The notes under the pieces were generated by a model that was not told where the DNA came from, searched no databases, and saw nothing but the letters and a program-made list of their open reading frames with translations. The position numbers were made by a program, and so were the translations under genes. From Azolla pinnata (taxonomy: Eukaryota > Streptophyta > Polypodiopsida > Salviniales > Salviniaceae), in contig JBBBWG010031853.1 of assembly GCA_037176905.1 (NCBI GenBank), forward strand, positions 7,579 to 30,470: a stretch of DNA of 22,892 nucleotides, written 5' to 3'. Shown here one piece after another: positions 22,650 through 22,892 of this stretch. Numbering within the stretch: the first letter of the stretch is position 1; each line of letters opens with the position of its first letter.

Positions 22650-22862
22650 GATTTGCGTTGGAACCGATCGAATCAAGGTTCAGATTGGACCACGATTTGC
22701 GTCGGAACTGATCGAATCAAGTTTCAGATTGGAATGTGATTTGCGTCGGAACCGATCGAATCAAGCTTCAGATTGGACCACGATTTGCATCGGAACTGAT
22801 CGAATCAAGTTTCAGATTGAAATGCGATTTGCACGGAAGCGATCCGATTGATCAATCTGCTA
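22650..22862. repeat. 44-bp tandem array upstream of IFT52
   Basis: Units start at 22650, 22694, 22738, 22782 and 22826, exactly 44 bp apart. The fifth is degenerate. The shared core reads GATTTGCGTCGGAACC/T followed by GATCGAATCAAG and TTCAGATTGGA. Units 1 and 3 carry ACCGATCG and end GGACCAC. Units 2 and 4 carry ACTGATCG and end AATG plus two bases, so the array is really a repeated 88-bp dimer. Because 44 is not a multiple of three, any open frame through it changes register from copy to copy. Confidence 0.93.
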
Positions 22863-22892
22863 TCTGCCAAGAATTCCTCCTTGATCACATCG

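Noticed and set aside
22402-22851. 149-codon plus-strand frame across IFT52 exon 1 and the 44-bp array
   Set aside because: It is antisense to a well-supported exon, and its C-terminal repeats arise from the tandem array, whose 44-bp period shifts frame in each copy.
22650-22862. Regularly spaced direct repeats considered as a CRISPR array
   Set aside because: Units are contiguous without unique spacers, and the window is clearly plant nuclear DNA with spliced genes.

Overview
The window is nuclear DNA from a land plant that very likely makes swimming sperm. Genes are split by AT-rich GT-AG introns of about 75 to 1000 bp, the quinolinate phosphoribosyltransferase starts with a plastid-type leader, and the INTS11/CPSF73-II protein resembles the plant form. 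It also carries a complete gene for the intraflagellar transport protein IFT52, which seed plants without motile sperm have lost. The close gene spacing suggests a bryophyte (moss or liverwort) or another compact spore-plant genome. This is an inference; the species cannot be read from the sequence.

Layout: 1-852 is a long CATG-rich tandem array. 853-3876 has no gene I can support; it holds a GC-rich block, a telo-box and GAAA microsatellites, and its last part is the INTS11 upstream region. 3877-10707 (+) is a 13-exon INTS11/CPSF73-II gene. 10708-11872 is the space between two converging genes. 11873-15491 (-) is a 10-exon plastid QPT gene. 15492-17839 is AT-rich intergenic DNA with a cluster of short perfect inverted repeats. 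17840-22503 (-) is a 13-exon IFT52 gene with one GC-AG intron. 22504-22892 is IFT52 upstream DNA holding a 44-bp tandem array.

All three gene models were assembled by hand from splice sites and recalled family similarity. Each gives an uninterrupted reading frame whose summed exon length is a multiple of three: 698, 356 and 470 residues. The three genes do not form a functional unit: one acts in RNA 3'-end cleavage, one in NAD synthesis in the plastid, and one in building the flagellum. No previously undescribed multi-gene system is visible. The more unusual points are the repeat arrays, the GC-AG intron, an AUG-stop element in the putative QPT leader, and the long acidic tail of INTS11.
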